DNA of 64,000 bases from Mycobacterium sp. DL592 (lineage in GTDB: Bacteria > Actinomycetota > Actinomycetes > Mycobacteriales > Mycobacteriaceae). A program made the position numbers and the translations under genes. The notes under the pieces were generated by a model. That model was not told the origin of the DNA. It was given only the letters and a program-made list of their open reading frames with translations, and ran no database searches. This document shows, in pieces, positions 43,001 to 51,044 of the stretch; position 1 is the first letter of the stretch, and each line of letters begins with the position of its first letter. The DNA lies in contig NZ_CP050192.1 in assembly GCF_011694515.1 (NCBI RefSeq), positions 2,973,301 through 3,037,300 of the forward strand. Reading direction: 5' to 3'.

Positions 43001-43202
43001 GTTCGAGGTACTCCACCGGCACGTCGGGGTTGAGGACGCGCATCCGCGCCAACATGCGGTCGGGCAGCACCAGCTCATCCCACGACGTGCGCCCGTTCTC
43101 GGTGCCGGGGGCGATGTCAGAGCCGTTGAGCGCCAACCACTCCTGTTCGGCGAGCACTTCGAGCGCGATGGTCTCCCACTCGTCTTCACCGAAGTCGGTC
43201 AC
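40017..43202 (-). CDS. hsdR: Type I restriction enzyme R subunit
   Basis: Translocase-nuclease subunit, 1061 residues. The nuclease is near the N-terminus (D143, E157-x-K159 in AFFELKQ), followed by a SF2 motor with Walker A TQGSGKS (about 305-311), Walker B VVDEAH and FTGTP. The C-terminal helical domain binds HsdM. GTG 43202 has AGGGGGAC upstream. It is separated from hsdM/hsdS by a toxin-antitoxin pair and has its own upstream region with four 7-bp iterons. Confidence 0.95.
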   Translation of the reverse strand: MTDFGEDEWETIALEVLAEQEWLALNGSDIAPGTENGRTSWDELVLPDRMLARMRVLNPDVPVEYLEQARAAILQPSSQDAITENFRLHQYLVDGYRGISYIDADGIEQNPTIRLVSHRPEENELLAVKQVTIRSAEHDRRFDVVLYLNGMPIAFFELKQAGSKNADLASAHAQFATYLREFPMAFRFAVLNVISDGITARYGTPFTPLEHYAPWNVDDDGRPVTFGKPVDDVHLGTELEYLIEGLFNSERFLQLLRNFTAFDAGADGLVKRIAKPHQYFAVTKAVGSTVAAAESNGKAGVVWHTQGSGKSMEMELYTHLVAAQPKLKNPTVVVVTDRKDLDGQLYETFNRSRLLGESPVKITSRAQLRDELTNRATGGIYFTTLQKFSRTEAERESGADHPLLSDRRNIIVVVDEAHRSHYDDLDGYARHIRDALPNAVFIAFTGTPICEADRDTRDVFGPDIDVYDLTRAVNDKATVPVYFEPRLIKVTLAEGVSEDDLDKAADEVTSGLDDVERDQIEKSVAVINAVYGAPDRLAALARDIVEHWEIRSAEMRKFISCPGKAFIVGATREICANLYEEIIKLRPEWHDDAVDKGVVKVVYSGSAKDQEPIAKHVRRDALNKTIQKRLRDPDDELQIVLVKDMMLTGFDAPPLHTLYLDRPLKGALLMQTLARVNRTFREKPNGLLVAYAPLVENLNKALAEYTQTDRKERPVGKNIDEAVGLTETLIAQIDALCAGYDWRAKITESHGWMKAAVGLTNYLRDPGTPGNQVAEGQATLADRFRALANQLARAWALCAGSQTLDSLRPTAKFYEQVRVWMAKFDAQERQASGKPVPEEIKRMLSTLVYDSTASDGIVDIYDAAGLPKPSLSDLSPEFEAQAKKASNPHLAIEALRAVITEEAARATQNNVVRQRAFSERITELMRRYTNQQLTSAEVIAELIEMAKEVAAEGNRGAHFAPPLSHDELAFYDAVAQNESAVEEQGEDVLAQIARELVGVMQRDTKTDWTVRDDVRAKLRSSIKRLLVKYKYPPDKQPAAIKLVIEQMEALAPRYAGVSASK

Positions 43203-43239
43203 CTGTCCCCCTCGTCTGGCGGGTCGCGCCACGGCGTCA

Positions 43240-43281
43240 TCGACACCACATCGACACGATCTTCGACACGATCTTCGACAC
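43240..43281. repeat. Four TCGACAC iterons upstream of hsdR
   Basis: TCGACAC at 43240-43246, 43251-43257, 43263-43269 and 43275-43281, spaced 11, 12 and 12 bases; two of the units are identical over 12 bases (CGACACGATCTT). They lie 38-79 bases upstream of the hsdR start, in the position of a repressor or activator site. Confidence 0.8.
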
Positions 43282-43371
43282 TGTCTATGTGGCGCCCGCA
43301 CTCGACCATAACCCCAGCTGAGCCCCGCTCGGAGGTGATGTTGGGCGCGGAGGCGCCCGGCGAAAACGCGG

Positions 43372-43377
43372 CATAAT
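43372..43377 (+). promoter_or_regulatory. -10 box CATAAT of the toxin-antitoxin pair
   Basis: CATAAT lies about 40 bases upstream of the antitoxin ATG at 43418. A 9-base repeat CTGTCTATG occurs at 43281-43289 and again over the antitoxin start (43412-43420), possibly an autoregulation site. Confidence 0.4.
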
Positions 43378-43417
43378 CAGCAGCGACTCGTCGGTGCCAC
43401 CTGACATGATGCTGTCT

Positions 43418-44149
43418 ATGAGCAGCAAGGTCGTCGATGTCCAAGACCGGCCCGTCTACGGGTTCGGTCAGGTCGATCGCATCCTTGGGCTCAAGTCGGG
43501 GACCTCGCAGCGCTGGATCGACGGCTATCGCCGGGGCGGGAAGGCCTATCCCCCGGTCATTCGCACCGAGCCGACCGGCGTCGAGACGGTCACCTGGGGC
43601 GAGTTCATCGAGGCCCGGCTGCTCGCCGAGTACCGCGACGAGGGTGTACCGCTGGTGAAGATGCGGCCCGCCGTCGAGAAGCTCCGCGAAGAGTTGAACA
43701 GTCGGTATCCGCTGGCCTCGGCGAAGACCTGGCTCACCGTCGACGGACGCGAACTGGTCCGCACCGTCGAAGAGAAGGTCGGTCTGGACCGTCGCCTGCG
43801 CCTCGTGGTCGTCCGCAACGATCAGCAGATGCTCGCCTGGTCGCCCCAAGCGCAGGAATTCGCCGATTCGCTGCATTGGGAGGACGTCGGTCACGGCCGC
43901 GCCAAACGGCCCGAGGTGACGAGCCTGAGTCCCGACCCAGCCATCCGCGATGTGGTGGTGGACCCGCTGCGGCGGTTCGGTGAGCCGTCCACCCGCGGTG
44001 TGCCGACCGAGGTGATTCGCGAACTCTACGTGGCGGGTGACCCCGTCGAGATGATCGCCGAGCTCTACCAGCTGCCGCAGCACTTGGTCGAGGCCGCGGT
44101 GCGGTATGAGCTGAAAACCGCTGCCGCCTATGCCGCCCGGGCGAGCTGA
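43418..44149 (+). CDS. DUF433 antitoxin (VapB-like)
   Basis: 243 residues: an N-terminal winged-helix/MerR-like region (DRPVYGFGQVDRILGLKSGT, then QRWIDGYRRGG) and a C-terminal DUF433 helix-turn-helix (EMIAELYQLPQHLVEAAVRY). This is the usual antitoxin of PIN-like (PIN_10) toxins; it neutralises the toxin and represses the operon. Starts at 43406-43418 are possible (ATG). The toxin follows 18 bases later. Confidence 0.85.
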   Translation: MSSKVVDVQDRPVYGFGQVDRILGLKSGTSQRWIDGYRRGGKAYPPVIRTEPTGVETVTWGEFIEARLLAEYRDEGVPLVKMRPAVEKLREELNSRYPLASAKTWLTVDGRELVRTVEEKVGLDRRLRLVVVRNDQQMLAWSPQAQEFADSLHWEDVGHGRAKRPEVTSLSPDPAIRDVVVDPLRRFGEPSTRGVPTEVIRELYVAGDPVEMIAELYQLPQHLVEAAVRYELKTAAAYAARAS

Positions 44150-44167
44150 CCCGAAGCGGGCGGGACG

Positions 44168-44617
44168 ATGGTCGCAGTTGCGCACCTGGTCCGGTTCTAC
44201 GTTGACGAGAGCGCAGCTGGTCTCGGGCTGGCGCTGGCCGCCGCGCGCAAGGACACCATCCACGTTGGGCATCCGTTGATCCCCGCGTGCCCGCGCGGCG
44301 CCCTCGACACCGAGTGGATCCCCGAAGTGGCCAAGCAGGACCTGGTGGTCATCACCCGCGACAAGAAACTCAGGACCAAACCCGTCGAGGTGCTGGCGCT
44401 CTGGGAGCACGGGCTGCGCGTCTTCAACATCGGCGGCAAGAACGATCTGCCGACGTGGGAATGGCTTGTCCGCGTGGTCCGGCACTGGACGCGGATGGAG
44501 GAAATCGTCGCCGACCGTCCGGTGGGGCCGTGGATCTACATGCTGAACGAGAACAGAGTGGACGAGTTCGTTCCGCGAGACTTCAGTGTGAACTCCGTTT
44601 CGGGGCAATCGGCGTAG
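44168..44617 (+). CDS. PIN-like domain toxin (VapC45/PIN_10-like)
   Basis: 149 residues. Acidic metal ligands are suggested by VRFYVDES near the N-terminus, the DTEWIPEV region, and DLVVITRDKKLR; the C-terminal LVRHW-like helix and PWIYML end are typical of the PIN-like toxins paired with DUF433 proteins. A ribonuclease is expected. Immediately downstream of its antitoxin; a perfect hairpin follows before hsdS. Confidence 0.85.
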   Translation: MVAVAHLVRFYVDESAAGLGLALAAARKDTIHVGHPLIPACPRGALDTEWIPEVAKQDLVVITRDKKLRTKPVEVLALWEHGLRVFNIGGKNDLPTWEWLVRVVRHWTRMEEIVADRPVGPWIYMLNENRVDEFVPRDFSVNSVSGQSA

Positions 44618-44688
44618 TGTGTGCTTTCGCGCGGTAGCACCGACACCGGTCTGACCGGCATCGCGGACACCCGCATAGCCACGCCGCC

Positions 44689-44715
44689 GATTGTGCAACG
44701 CTCCGTTGCACAATC
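44689..44715. terminator. Perfect 12-bp hairpin between the toxin gene and hsdS
   Basis: GATTGTGCAACG (44689-44700), loop CTC, CGTTGCACAATC (44704-44715), all 12 pairs matched. It lies between two convergent genes (toxin stop 44617, hsdS stop 44734), so a bidirectional terminator is the simplest reading; no U-run follows on either strand. Confidence 0.65.
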
Positions 44716-44733
44716 GAGTCCCTTGCAGCGACT

Positions 44734-45918
44734 TCACACGGCCTCTTCGACAATCGCTTCGGCGTCCTTGACGCGGACCTTGCCCGACATGAGGAGCGGG
44801 AGGAGTTCGTCGCGAGCTCGGGCGAGATCGTCAATCTCGCCGAGGATCGCACCAATATTTGCCTCTACAGCCTCCAGATGTGCCTCCAGTTGACCTTCGA
44901 GCCCCGCACGGACCGTCGGAATGACAACCGACTCAAGGTTCGCCCGGTTAATCGATCCAAACACCGTCCCCTCCGCGTCGAACGGTGCCCAGGAGTCTTC
45001 AGCTGCACGGACCTGGTGAAACAGCGTCATCGGACGCCCCGTACGTGATCGAAGGCCGGCAAGACCTCGCCCGAGACAAACGTGCTCCCCCGCCAAATTC
45101 GTTCGGCCAACCGGAGCGCGCACGCTTAGCAGAGTGTCCCCTGCCTCAGCCGTCCGAACAGGGGCGTCGGTCCAGACCCGATGAGTCGGTGTTCTCATTC
45201 CGAAGTCGCGAACACCTTGATAAAACGGAACCCCGTACCCCGACTCGTTATAGCTTGATCCAGGCGGCGAGGAACCCATTGTCACCTCCGCAACTGAGCG
45301 GAGCGTCATTCCTGTGCCATCACAGCACTCGCGGAATAGAGCGCAGGCGAGTTGGTCGGCAACATTAACGCAATGCGCATTCGCCGCGATCTTGTCATCA
45401 ATCGAACCTAGGACCGCACCAATCAGCCGTTGGTAGCTGATGTCAGGTATCCAGAGAGACATGGACCGCTGATCAGTCAAGCTGACATAGGGGGCCATGT
45501 CGGTCTGCCCTTTGAGGACGTCCAACTGACGCTGGAAATCAGCAGACTGCATCACATAGCGCAAGAAGCGCCGATCCAGCTTGTCCGTGTCCAACGATCG
45601 CCAGAAAGTTGTCTGTGGAGAACACACATAGTCTGGTGCGTCCAGGGGAGCAACTGCGATACGACCAACAGTCCCTTTGTGCGAGAGAATTACATCCCCT
45701 GGTGCGCCCACACCCTTCCGAATCCGTGAACGCGCGACAGCATTGATTCTGCCAGCGCCAACGTAATCCACCACACCGCTGGCCATATCAGCAGCCCTAA
45801 TGAAGGGAACGCCGGTGTCCACAAACTCATCCGGTCGCGGCCGGTTTTCGCCGTGATTCCCGTCCTCAATACGCAAGACACCGCTGGCAACCAGTTCCGT
45901 AACTCGGACCAGTCTCAC
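44734..45918 (-). CDS. hsdS: Type I restriction-modification S (specificity) subunit
   Basis: 394 residues with two target-recognition domains and connecting helices. The first TRD contains PFIRAADMASGVVDYV and LSHKGTVGRIAVAPLD; the second VPFYQGVRDFGMRTPTHRVW and GDTLLSVRAPVGRTNLA; each TRD is followed by a helix (IDDKIAANAH, then IDDLARARDELLPLLMSGKV). GTG 45918 overlaps the hsdM stop (GTGA). The target sequence cannot be read from the protein. Confidence 0.93.
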   Translation of the reverse strand: MRLVRVTELVASGVLRIEDGNHGENRPRPDEFVDTGVPFIRAADMASGVVDYVGAGRINAVARSRIRKGVGAPGDVILSHKGTVGRIAVAPLDAPDYVCSPQTTFWRSLDTDKLDRRFLRYVMQSADFQRQLDVLKGQTDMAPYVSLTDQRSMSLWIPDISYQRLIGAVLGSIDDKIAANAHCVNVADQLACALFRECCDGTGMTLRSVAEVTMGSSPPGSSYNESGYGVPFYQGVRDFGMRTPTHRVWTDAPVRTAEAGDTLLSVRAPVGRTNLAGEHVCLGRGLAGLRSRTGRPMTLFHQVRAAEDSWAPFDAEGTVFGSINRANLESVVIPTVRAGLEGQLEAHLEAVEANIGAILGEIDDLARARDELLPLLMSGKVRVKDAEAIVEEAV

Positions 45919-47537
45919 GACAGCTGCTCCAACTGCTCCCTAACCACTTTCTCCAACCGCGCCGACTCATCAAACGCCGCAAGTAGTTCCGTCTTCAAAC
46001 GAGCAATCTTCTCATCGATCGGCTCACCGTCATCCTCGACTGCCGCCGCACCGACATAGCGTCCCGGCGTCAACGCATAGTCGGCCGCCTTAATCTCTGC
46101 CAGATTCACCGACTTACAAAATCCCGGAAAATCCTCGTAAGCAACCGCTTTCGAAGCGGCAGACGCTGATCCCCGCCAAGCGTGATAAGTATCGCCGATC
46201 TTGACGATGTCATCGTTGGACAGTGCCCGCTCGGCCCGGTCCACCATGTAGCCCATCTCGCGGGCGTCGATGAACAGCACCTGGCCCGAACGATCGATCG
46301 AGCCCTGCTTGCCAGCGCTCTTGTCCTTGGCGAAGAACCAGACGCACACCGGTATGCCGGTGCTGCGGAACAGCTGAGTGGGCAGCGCGATCATGCAGGA
46401 CACCAGGTCGGCTTCGACGATCTGGGCGCGAATGTCACCTTCCCCGTTGGAGTTCGACGACATCGACCCGTTGGCCATCACCACACCGGCCTTGCCGCCG
46501 GGTGCCAGCTTGTAGAGGATGTGCTGAATCCAGGCGTAGTTGGCATTGTTGGCCGGCGGCACCCCGAAGCGCCAGCGCGGGTCCTCCTCGTTGCGGGCCC
46601 AGTCCTTGATGTTGAACGGCGGGTTGGCCAGCACGTAGTCCATCTGCACATCGGGATGCTGGTCGCGGGCGAAGGTGTCACCCCAGCGCGCACCGAGGCC
46701 CTTGTTGTCGATGCCGTGGATTGCCAGGTTCATCTTGGCCATCCGCCAGGTCTCCTCGATGCTCTCCTGGCCATAGATGGCAATGTCTTTCGGGTCGCCG
46801 TCGTGTTCGTAGATGAACTTCTCGGTCTGTACGAACATGCCGCCGGATCCGCAACACGGGTCGTAGACCCGGCCCCGGGACGGTTCCAGCACCTCGACGA
46901 TCACCTTCACCACGCTGGGTGGAGTGAAGAACTCCCCGCCCCGCTTGCCTTCCGCGCGGGCGAAGTTGCCCAGGAAGTATTCGTAGACCTCACCCATCAG
47001 ATCACGGGCCCGACCCTCGCCCTGCCTGCTGAACCGGGCGCTGTTGAACAGGTCGAGCAGCTCACCCAATCGGCGCTGGTCGATGTTGTCCCTGTTGTAT
47101 AGCCGCGGCAGCGTGCCCTGCAGCGTCGGGTTGGCCTTCATCACCGCGTCCATCGCGTCGTCGATCAGCTGGCCAACGTTCTTCGCCGGTTGTCCGCCGC
47201 TGGCCGGCTGGCCTTTGGCGTTCTCCGCCAGGAACTTCCACCGGGCGGTTGGGGGCACGACAAAGACCCCGTAGCCCTGGTACTCCTCGGGGTCCTCGAT
47301 GAGCTCCTCGATCTGCTCGGCGTCCATCCCGTCGCCGACCAGCTCGGCGCGGATGGCCTCGCGCCGCTCGTCGTAGGCGTCGGAGACGTACTTGAGGAAC
47401 ACCAGACCCAGGATCACGTCCTTGTACTGGCTGGCCGACAGTGACCCGCGCAGCTTGTCGGCCGCTTTCCACAGCGTGTCCTTGAGCTCTTTGGGAGTCG
47501 ATGGCGCCTGGGGTTCGGCTTTCTTCCTCGGTGGCAT
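45915..47537 (-). CDS. hsdM: Type I restriction-modification M (methyltransferase) subunit
   Basis: N6-adenine DNA methyltransferase, 540 residues. Motif I DPCCGSG (226-232) and motif IV NPPF (305-308) are intact, and the N-terminal helical HsdM_N region is present. Start ATG 47537; it overlaps the preceding stop by one base (TGATG). It works with HsdS; the complex with HsdR is a restriction enzyme. Confidence 0.95.
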   Translation of the reverse strand: MPPRKKAEPQAPSTPKELKDTLWKAADKLRGSLSASQYKDVILGLVFLKYVSDAYDERREAIRAELVGDGMDAEQIEELIEDPEEYQGYGVFVVPPTARWKFLAENAKGQPASGGQPAKNVGQLIDDAMDAVMKANPTLQGTLPRLYNRDNIDQRRLGELLDLFNSARFSRQGEGRARDLMGEVYEYFLGNFARAEGKRGGEFFTPPSVVKVIVEVLEPSRGRVYDPCCGSGGMFVQTEKFIYEHDGDPKDIAIYGQESIEETWRMAKMNLAIHGIDNKGLGARWGDTFARDQHPDVQMDYVLANPPFNIKDWARNEEDPRWRFGVPPANNANYAWIQHILYKLAPGGKAGVVMANGSMSSNSNGEGDIRAQIVEADLVSCMIALPTQLFRSTGIPVCVWFFAKDKSAGKQGSIDRSGQVLFIDAREMGYMVDRAERALSNDDIVKIGDTYHAWRGSASAASKAVAYEDFPGFCKSVNLAEIKAADYALTPGRYVGAAAVEDDGEPIDEKIARLKTELLAAFDESARLEKVVREQLEQLS

Positions 47538-49417
47538 CAATGCCCTCTCTTGAGTTCCGCCGCGGCGACGCCGGGCGTGGTCGGTTGTGCGTTGAGCGTC
47601 AGGGCGCCGGCCGCCACCCCGTCGATCAACGCTTTCTTCAAGGCGGTGGCCGCGTCGAGCCGCCGGGTTGCTTCGGCTTCGTAGCGTTCGACGTCGGCGA
47701 GCGCGGCCTCCAGCCGGTCGGCCTCATCGCGTGAGATCGCCGGCGTGCTCCAGGTCTGCCACTCCGACCCTGGCGTCACGGCGTGGTTGATGACCGCCGC
47801 GAGCAGTCGCGGCCCTATTTCAGCCGCCGGGCCAAGCCGCAAGATTCTGGCGGGTGAGATCACCATCGCTCCCCCACGGGCGTCGACCCAGGCGCGGGGA
47901 ATTGGCTTCTCCACAAAGATGACATCGCCCGGTTCGGTGCGCACCGATCGCGGATAGCGCTGTTCCGCGTCCAGTGGGTCCATCCGGATTTCCCCACACA
48001 GCTCCGTAGGCAACACCACCACACTGCCATCAGCAGCGGCGTGGGTGATGTCAATCCGGTTGCCGCGCTTGACTGCCAGCTTTTTCTCGTCGCACAGCTC
48101 GCCGAACGAGCGGTGTCGTAGCCGCACTCGTCCTGGCGAGGCCTCCACCAGAATATCGAGTGGGGCGAGCGGAGCCATCGTCGTCAGCGTCGCCGCATGG
48201 ACGCGGTCGAGGTGCGATGCCTGATCCGCGGAACGCAACACCGTCGCCCGAGCCCCACGAGGGACGAGCGGCCCACCCGTGAGCACTCCGGACCGCTCGA
48301 CCCGGCGGGCATATCGGAAGGCGCGATCGTCGGTCTGGGCCAGTGCGGCTGCGACGTCGGCTGCGAGGTCCCCGAGGTCCACCTCCGATACACCTGCCAG
48401 GTCGGCGACGCACGGGCGCAGTTCGTCCGCGCCGCCACGACACACCCAGACAGCCTGGTTCTGCCGGTGCGCCTCCCTCCAGAACCCGCGCGGAAGACGC
48501 AGGGCGGCAACGACATTGCCGACGCGAAGCGCATTTGCCCGGCGGACCTGCAGATCACCGACCAGCGTGTCAGCCAGGGCCGAGGCTGGCCCCACCAGCA
48601 CCGCGACTTGACCCGGGTCCAGGCCGAGAACGAGATCGTCGGCCTGGTCCAGCGCCTGCGAGGCGCCCAGGCCGATGACCGAGTGGAATGTGAGGCTGCG
48701 ATCACGGGCACTTCCGATGCCGATTCCTGCGATGGCCGCGCGGCGCAGGACTGCCCGATCCTGCGATGACACAGCGAGCCCGGCCTGTGCTGCTACGTCC
48801 AAAGCCACGGCGCTGCCGTCGGCGTGCAGAGTGAGTCCATCGGCGGCGAGGAAGACCGCGCACTCGGTAGTGACCCGGGTAAGCAGCCTTATCGCGTTAG
48901 GGGTGAGGTCTCGCGCGGCCATCTCGCGTTTGAGCCTGCTGCGGTGCAGGCGCGCCAAGGCATCCGAGGGGCCGTACGAAGCCTCCACCAGATCGTCGAC
49001 GTAGGCCAATGTTCGATCGGTGGGTTGCAGGGTGCTGACTTCGCTCAGCAGGAGGGCGTCGTCGGGGTCGAATTCACGGGCAAGGCGGACCCTGTCGGCC
49101 ACGGTCGTGCCACAGAGTGCGGCACCGGTGAGGACATGCCACGCCAACATGGTCTCAATGTCGTCGATGGCGACGCCGTCGGGCACAGCGATGGCAGGCG
49201 CGTCGTATTCCAACTCCAGATTGTTGCCGCGGCGGGTGCGACGAAGGTAGTCGATCACGTCAATGGGTGCGAACCGCTCGACGCCGTTGATCTTCTCCAC
49301 CGGCCGCGGGAATGGGATGGACACGCCGGCGACCGACTGCCGCTTTCGCCACATGCTGACGACCGGCCGCTGTACGTTGGCGAGGTCGGCCACGTCCTGC
49401 AACGTCATCGTGTTCAT
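47537..49417 (-). CDS. HTH / degenerate N6-methylase-like / HsdS-like protein in the RM operon
   Basis: 626 residues, not a standard RM subunit. Residues about 1-60 (LQDVADLANVQRPVVSMW, then DVIDYLRRTR) look like the HTH found on some actinobacterial N6-methylases. Residues about 150-335 resemble their methylase core: AVLVGPASALADTL and ALRVGNVVAALRLPRGFW, then AVWVCRGGADELR match the post-NPPY region, but neither DPxxGxG nor NPPY/F is present. Residues about 440-600 resemble an HsdS recognition domain plus helix (TEPGDVIFVEKPIPRAW, ARILRLGPAAEIGPRLLAAV, EADRLEAALADVERYEAE). A strong AAGGAGG precedes ATG 49417. It is probably catalytically dead and regulatory or structural; that is inference. 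Confidence 0.75.
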   Translation of the reverse strand: MNTMTLQDVADLANVQRPVVSMWRKRQSVAGVSIPFPRPVEKINGVERFAPIDVIDYLRRTRRGNNLELEYDAPAIAVPDGVAIDDIETMLAWHVLTGAALCGTTVADRVRLAREFDPDDALLLSEVSTLQPTDRTLAYVDDLVEASYGPSDALARLHRSRLKREMAARDLTPNAIRLLTRVTTECAVFLAADGLTLHADGSAVALDVAAQAGLAVSSQDRAVLRRAAIAGIGIGSARDRSLTFHSVIGLGASQALDQADDLVLGLDPGQVAVLVGPASALADTLVGDLQVRRANALRVGNVVAALRLPRGFWREAHRQNQAVWVCRGGADELRPCVADLAGVSEVDLGDLAADVAAALAQTDDRAFRYARRVERSGVLTGGPLVPRGARATVLRSADQASHLDRVHAATLTTMAPLAPLDILVEASPGRVRLRHRSFGELCDEKKLAVKRGNRIDITHAAADGSVVVLPTELCGEIRMDPLDAEQRYPRSVRTEPGDVIFVEKPIPRAWVDARGGAMVISPARILRLGPAAEIGPRLLAAVINHAVTPGSEWQTWSTPAISRDEADRLEAALADVERYEAEATRRLDAATALKKALIDGVAAGALTLNAQPTTPGVAAAELKRGH

Positions 49418-49482
49418 GCCGACCTCCTTTCAGACTCGACCCTCAGGGTAGGCGCGCCCTGCCTCGGTCGCAATCACGATTA

Positions 49483-49502
49483 CTGATAAGCCTCCTTATC
49501 AG
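49483..49502. promoter_or_regulatory. Palindrome CTGATAAG-CCTC-CTTATCAG
   Basis: A perfect 8-bp inverted repeat with a four-base loop in the 171-base region between divergent genes. It is positioned as an operator, plausibly for the HTH protein encoded at 47537-49417. Confidence 0.55.
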
Positions 49503-49588
49503 CGTTAGGGATTGCCACCTCCATTGATCCACTGGAGTCTTTCCCACATGCGCCGCTGCCTGCGGCTGACTGCGAAGGAGGAGAACCC

Positions 49589-51007
49589 ATGGCCCACACC
49601 ACCCGCGTCCACCTCGGCGCCGACAACGCCGCGATCGTCATCGAGAACCTGACCATCCGTGACAAAGACGCAGCCCGCGAAGCACAGCGCTGGACCACCG
49701 GCGAACGCGGCAACATCGTCGACGACGCAGAGATCCTCGAGGGCGCCGACTTCTCCGAGTTCGTCACCGAGGCGGTCAAGATCGGCGCGCACGCGTTGTC
49801 GGCGACTGGCCAGTCGATGGATGCGCGGGCGCTGGAACGCATGCTCAAGGAAGTCGGCGAGAAGGCGGCGGATTCCACCGCGAAAGCCGCTGAGGTCACC
49901 GAGCGCACGGTGAAGGACGCGACGGCCACGGTGGCGAAGGCGGCGGCCGACGCCAAGAAGGCGATCGTCGAGGCCGACGAGGTCAACCGCAAGGAGTTCA
50001 CCAAGTCGGTGGCCGCCGCCAAGACCGAGCTGAACACCGAGGTACGCAAGATCTTCGGCGGCGAGAGCCCCGAACTCCTTGAGCGCCTGCAGCCCCTGCT
50101 GGACAAGTTCAGCGCCGACCTCGACGCCAAGAGCACCGCCAGCATCGGCGAGGTGCTCACCAAGGCCGCGAAGCAGTTTGACCCGAGCGATCCGACCTCA
50201 CCGATGGCCAAACACACGGCAGGCCTAGAGGCCCGCCAGGTTCAGCTGACCGAGTTGATCGGGAGGAACCACGAGACCATCGCCCAGAAAGTCGATGAAA
50301 TCGGCGTGGCGCTCAAGATCCAAGCGGCACACGACAACGTCAGCAAGGTAACGCCGATCAAGGGCGATACCTACGAGAACCAGGTCAACGTCGTGTTGTC
50401 CGAGGTGGCCGCCGGGCTTGGCGACGAATACGCGGACACCCGCACCGTCGTCGGGCACCTGCCCCGCTCCAAGAAGGGCGACGGCTTGCTCACCATCGAC
50501 GGCGGCCTCGCACGCGTGGTGATGGAAATGACGGACTCGGCTCGTGCGGGGTGGACCGAGTACCTGGACGAGGCCGAGCGCAACCGCCAGGCAGCGTCAT
50601 CGCTCGGCCTCGTCCGAACCCCCGAGCAGAACGGCGGTCACGCAATTCGCGTACTCGGATCGAGGCGGATTGTGCTCGCATTCGATCCGACGTCCGACGA
50701 TCCCGACCTCGTACGCACCGTGGTGTTGTTGTTGCGCGCCGCGGCGCTGGCGGCCTCCACCCGTCGCGGGGCGGAGCAACTGTCTACTGCTGAGGAGAAA
50801 ATCACCGCGGCCGCGGCCCAGCTCGACCGTATCGACGACATCAAGAAGGCCGCCAGTTCCATCCACAAGAACGCCGACAAGATCGAGACCGGCTGCACTG
50901 CAGTCACTTCCGGCATCCAACGGCTTCTCACCGAGGCTCTCGCGGCACTTGCCGACGTGCAATCCGCGTCGGAGATCACCGACAGGACCGACGACGCCGT
51001 CGCCTGA
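49589..51007 (+). CDS. Coiled-coil protein with degenerate PD-(D/E)XK-like C-terminus
   Basis: 472 residues. The first part (MAHTTRVHLGADNAAIVIENLTIRD to about 70) is a short beta-rich domain; about 80-245 is an Ala/Lys/Glu-rich coiled coil; about 255-390 resembles a restriction-endonuclease-like fold: GDTYENQVNVVLSEVA, KKGDGLLTIDGG, VVMEMTDSARAGW, EAERNRQAASSLGLVR. The D and E of the usual D...ExK are present, but the lysine position holds threonine. A second coiled coil ends the protein. The start follows a perfect AAGGAGG. Not recognised as a named family; divergent from the HTH/methylase-like gene. Confidence 0.7.
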   Translation: MAHTTRVHLGADNAAIVIENLTIRDKDAAREAQRWTTGERGNIVDDAEILEGADFSEFVTEAVKIGAHALSATGQSMDARALERMLKEVGEKAADSTAKAAEVTERTVKDATATVAKAAADAKKAIVEADEVNRKEFTKSVAAAKTELNTEVRKIFGGESPELLERLQPLLDKFSADLDAKSTASIGEVLTKAAKQFDPSDPTSPMAKHTAGLEARQVQLTELIGRNHETIAQKVDEIGVALKIQAAHDNVSKVTPIKGDTYENQVNVVLSEVAAGLGDEYADTRTVVGHLPRSKKGDGLLTIDGGLARVVMEMTDSARAGWTEYLDEAERNRQAASSLGLVRTPEQNGGHAIRVLGSRRIVLAFDPTSDDPDLVRTVVLLLRAAALAASTRRGAEQLSTAEEKITAAAAQLDRIDDIKKAASSIHKNADKIETGCTAVTSGIQRLLTEALAALADVQSASEITDRTDDAVA

Positions 51008-51044
51008 ACCCTGTTGGCCGTCAACCACCACGACAAGGATCATT

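Noticed and set aside
44689..44715. Attachment site or recombination target
   Set aside because: A hairpin between two convergent genes is explained more simply as a terminator.
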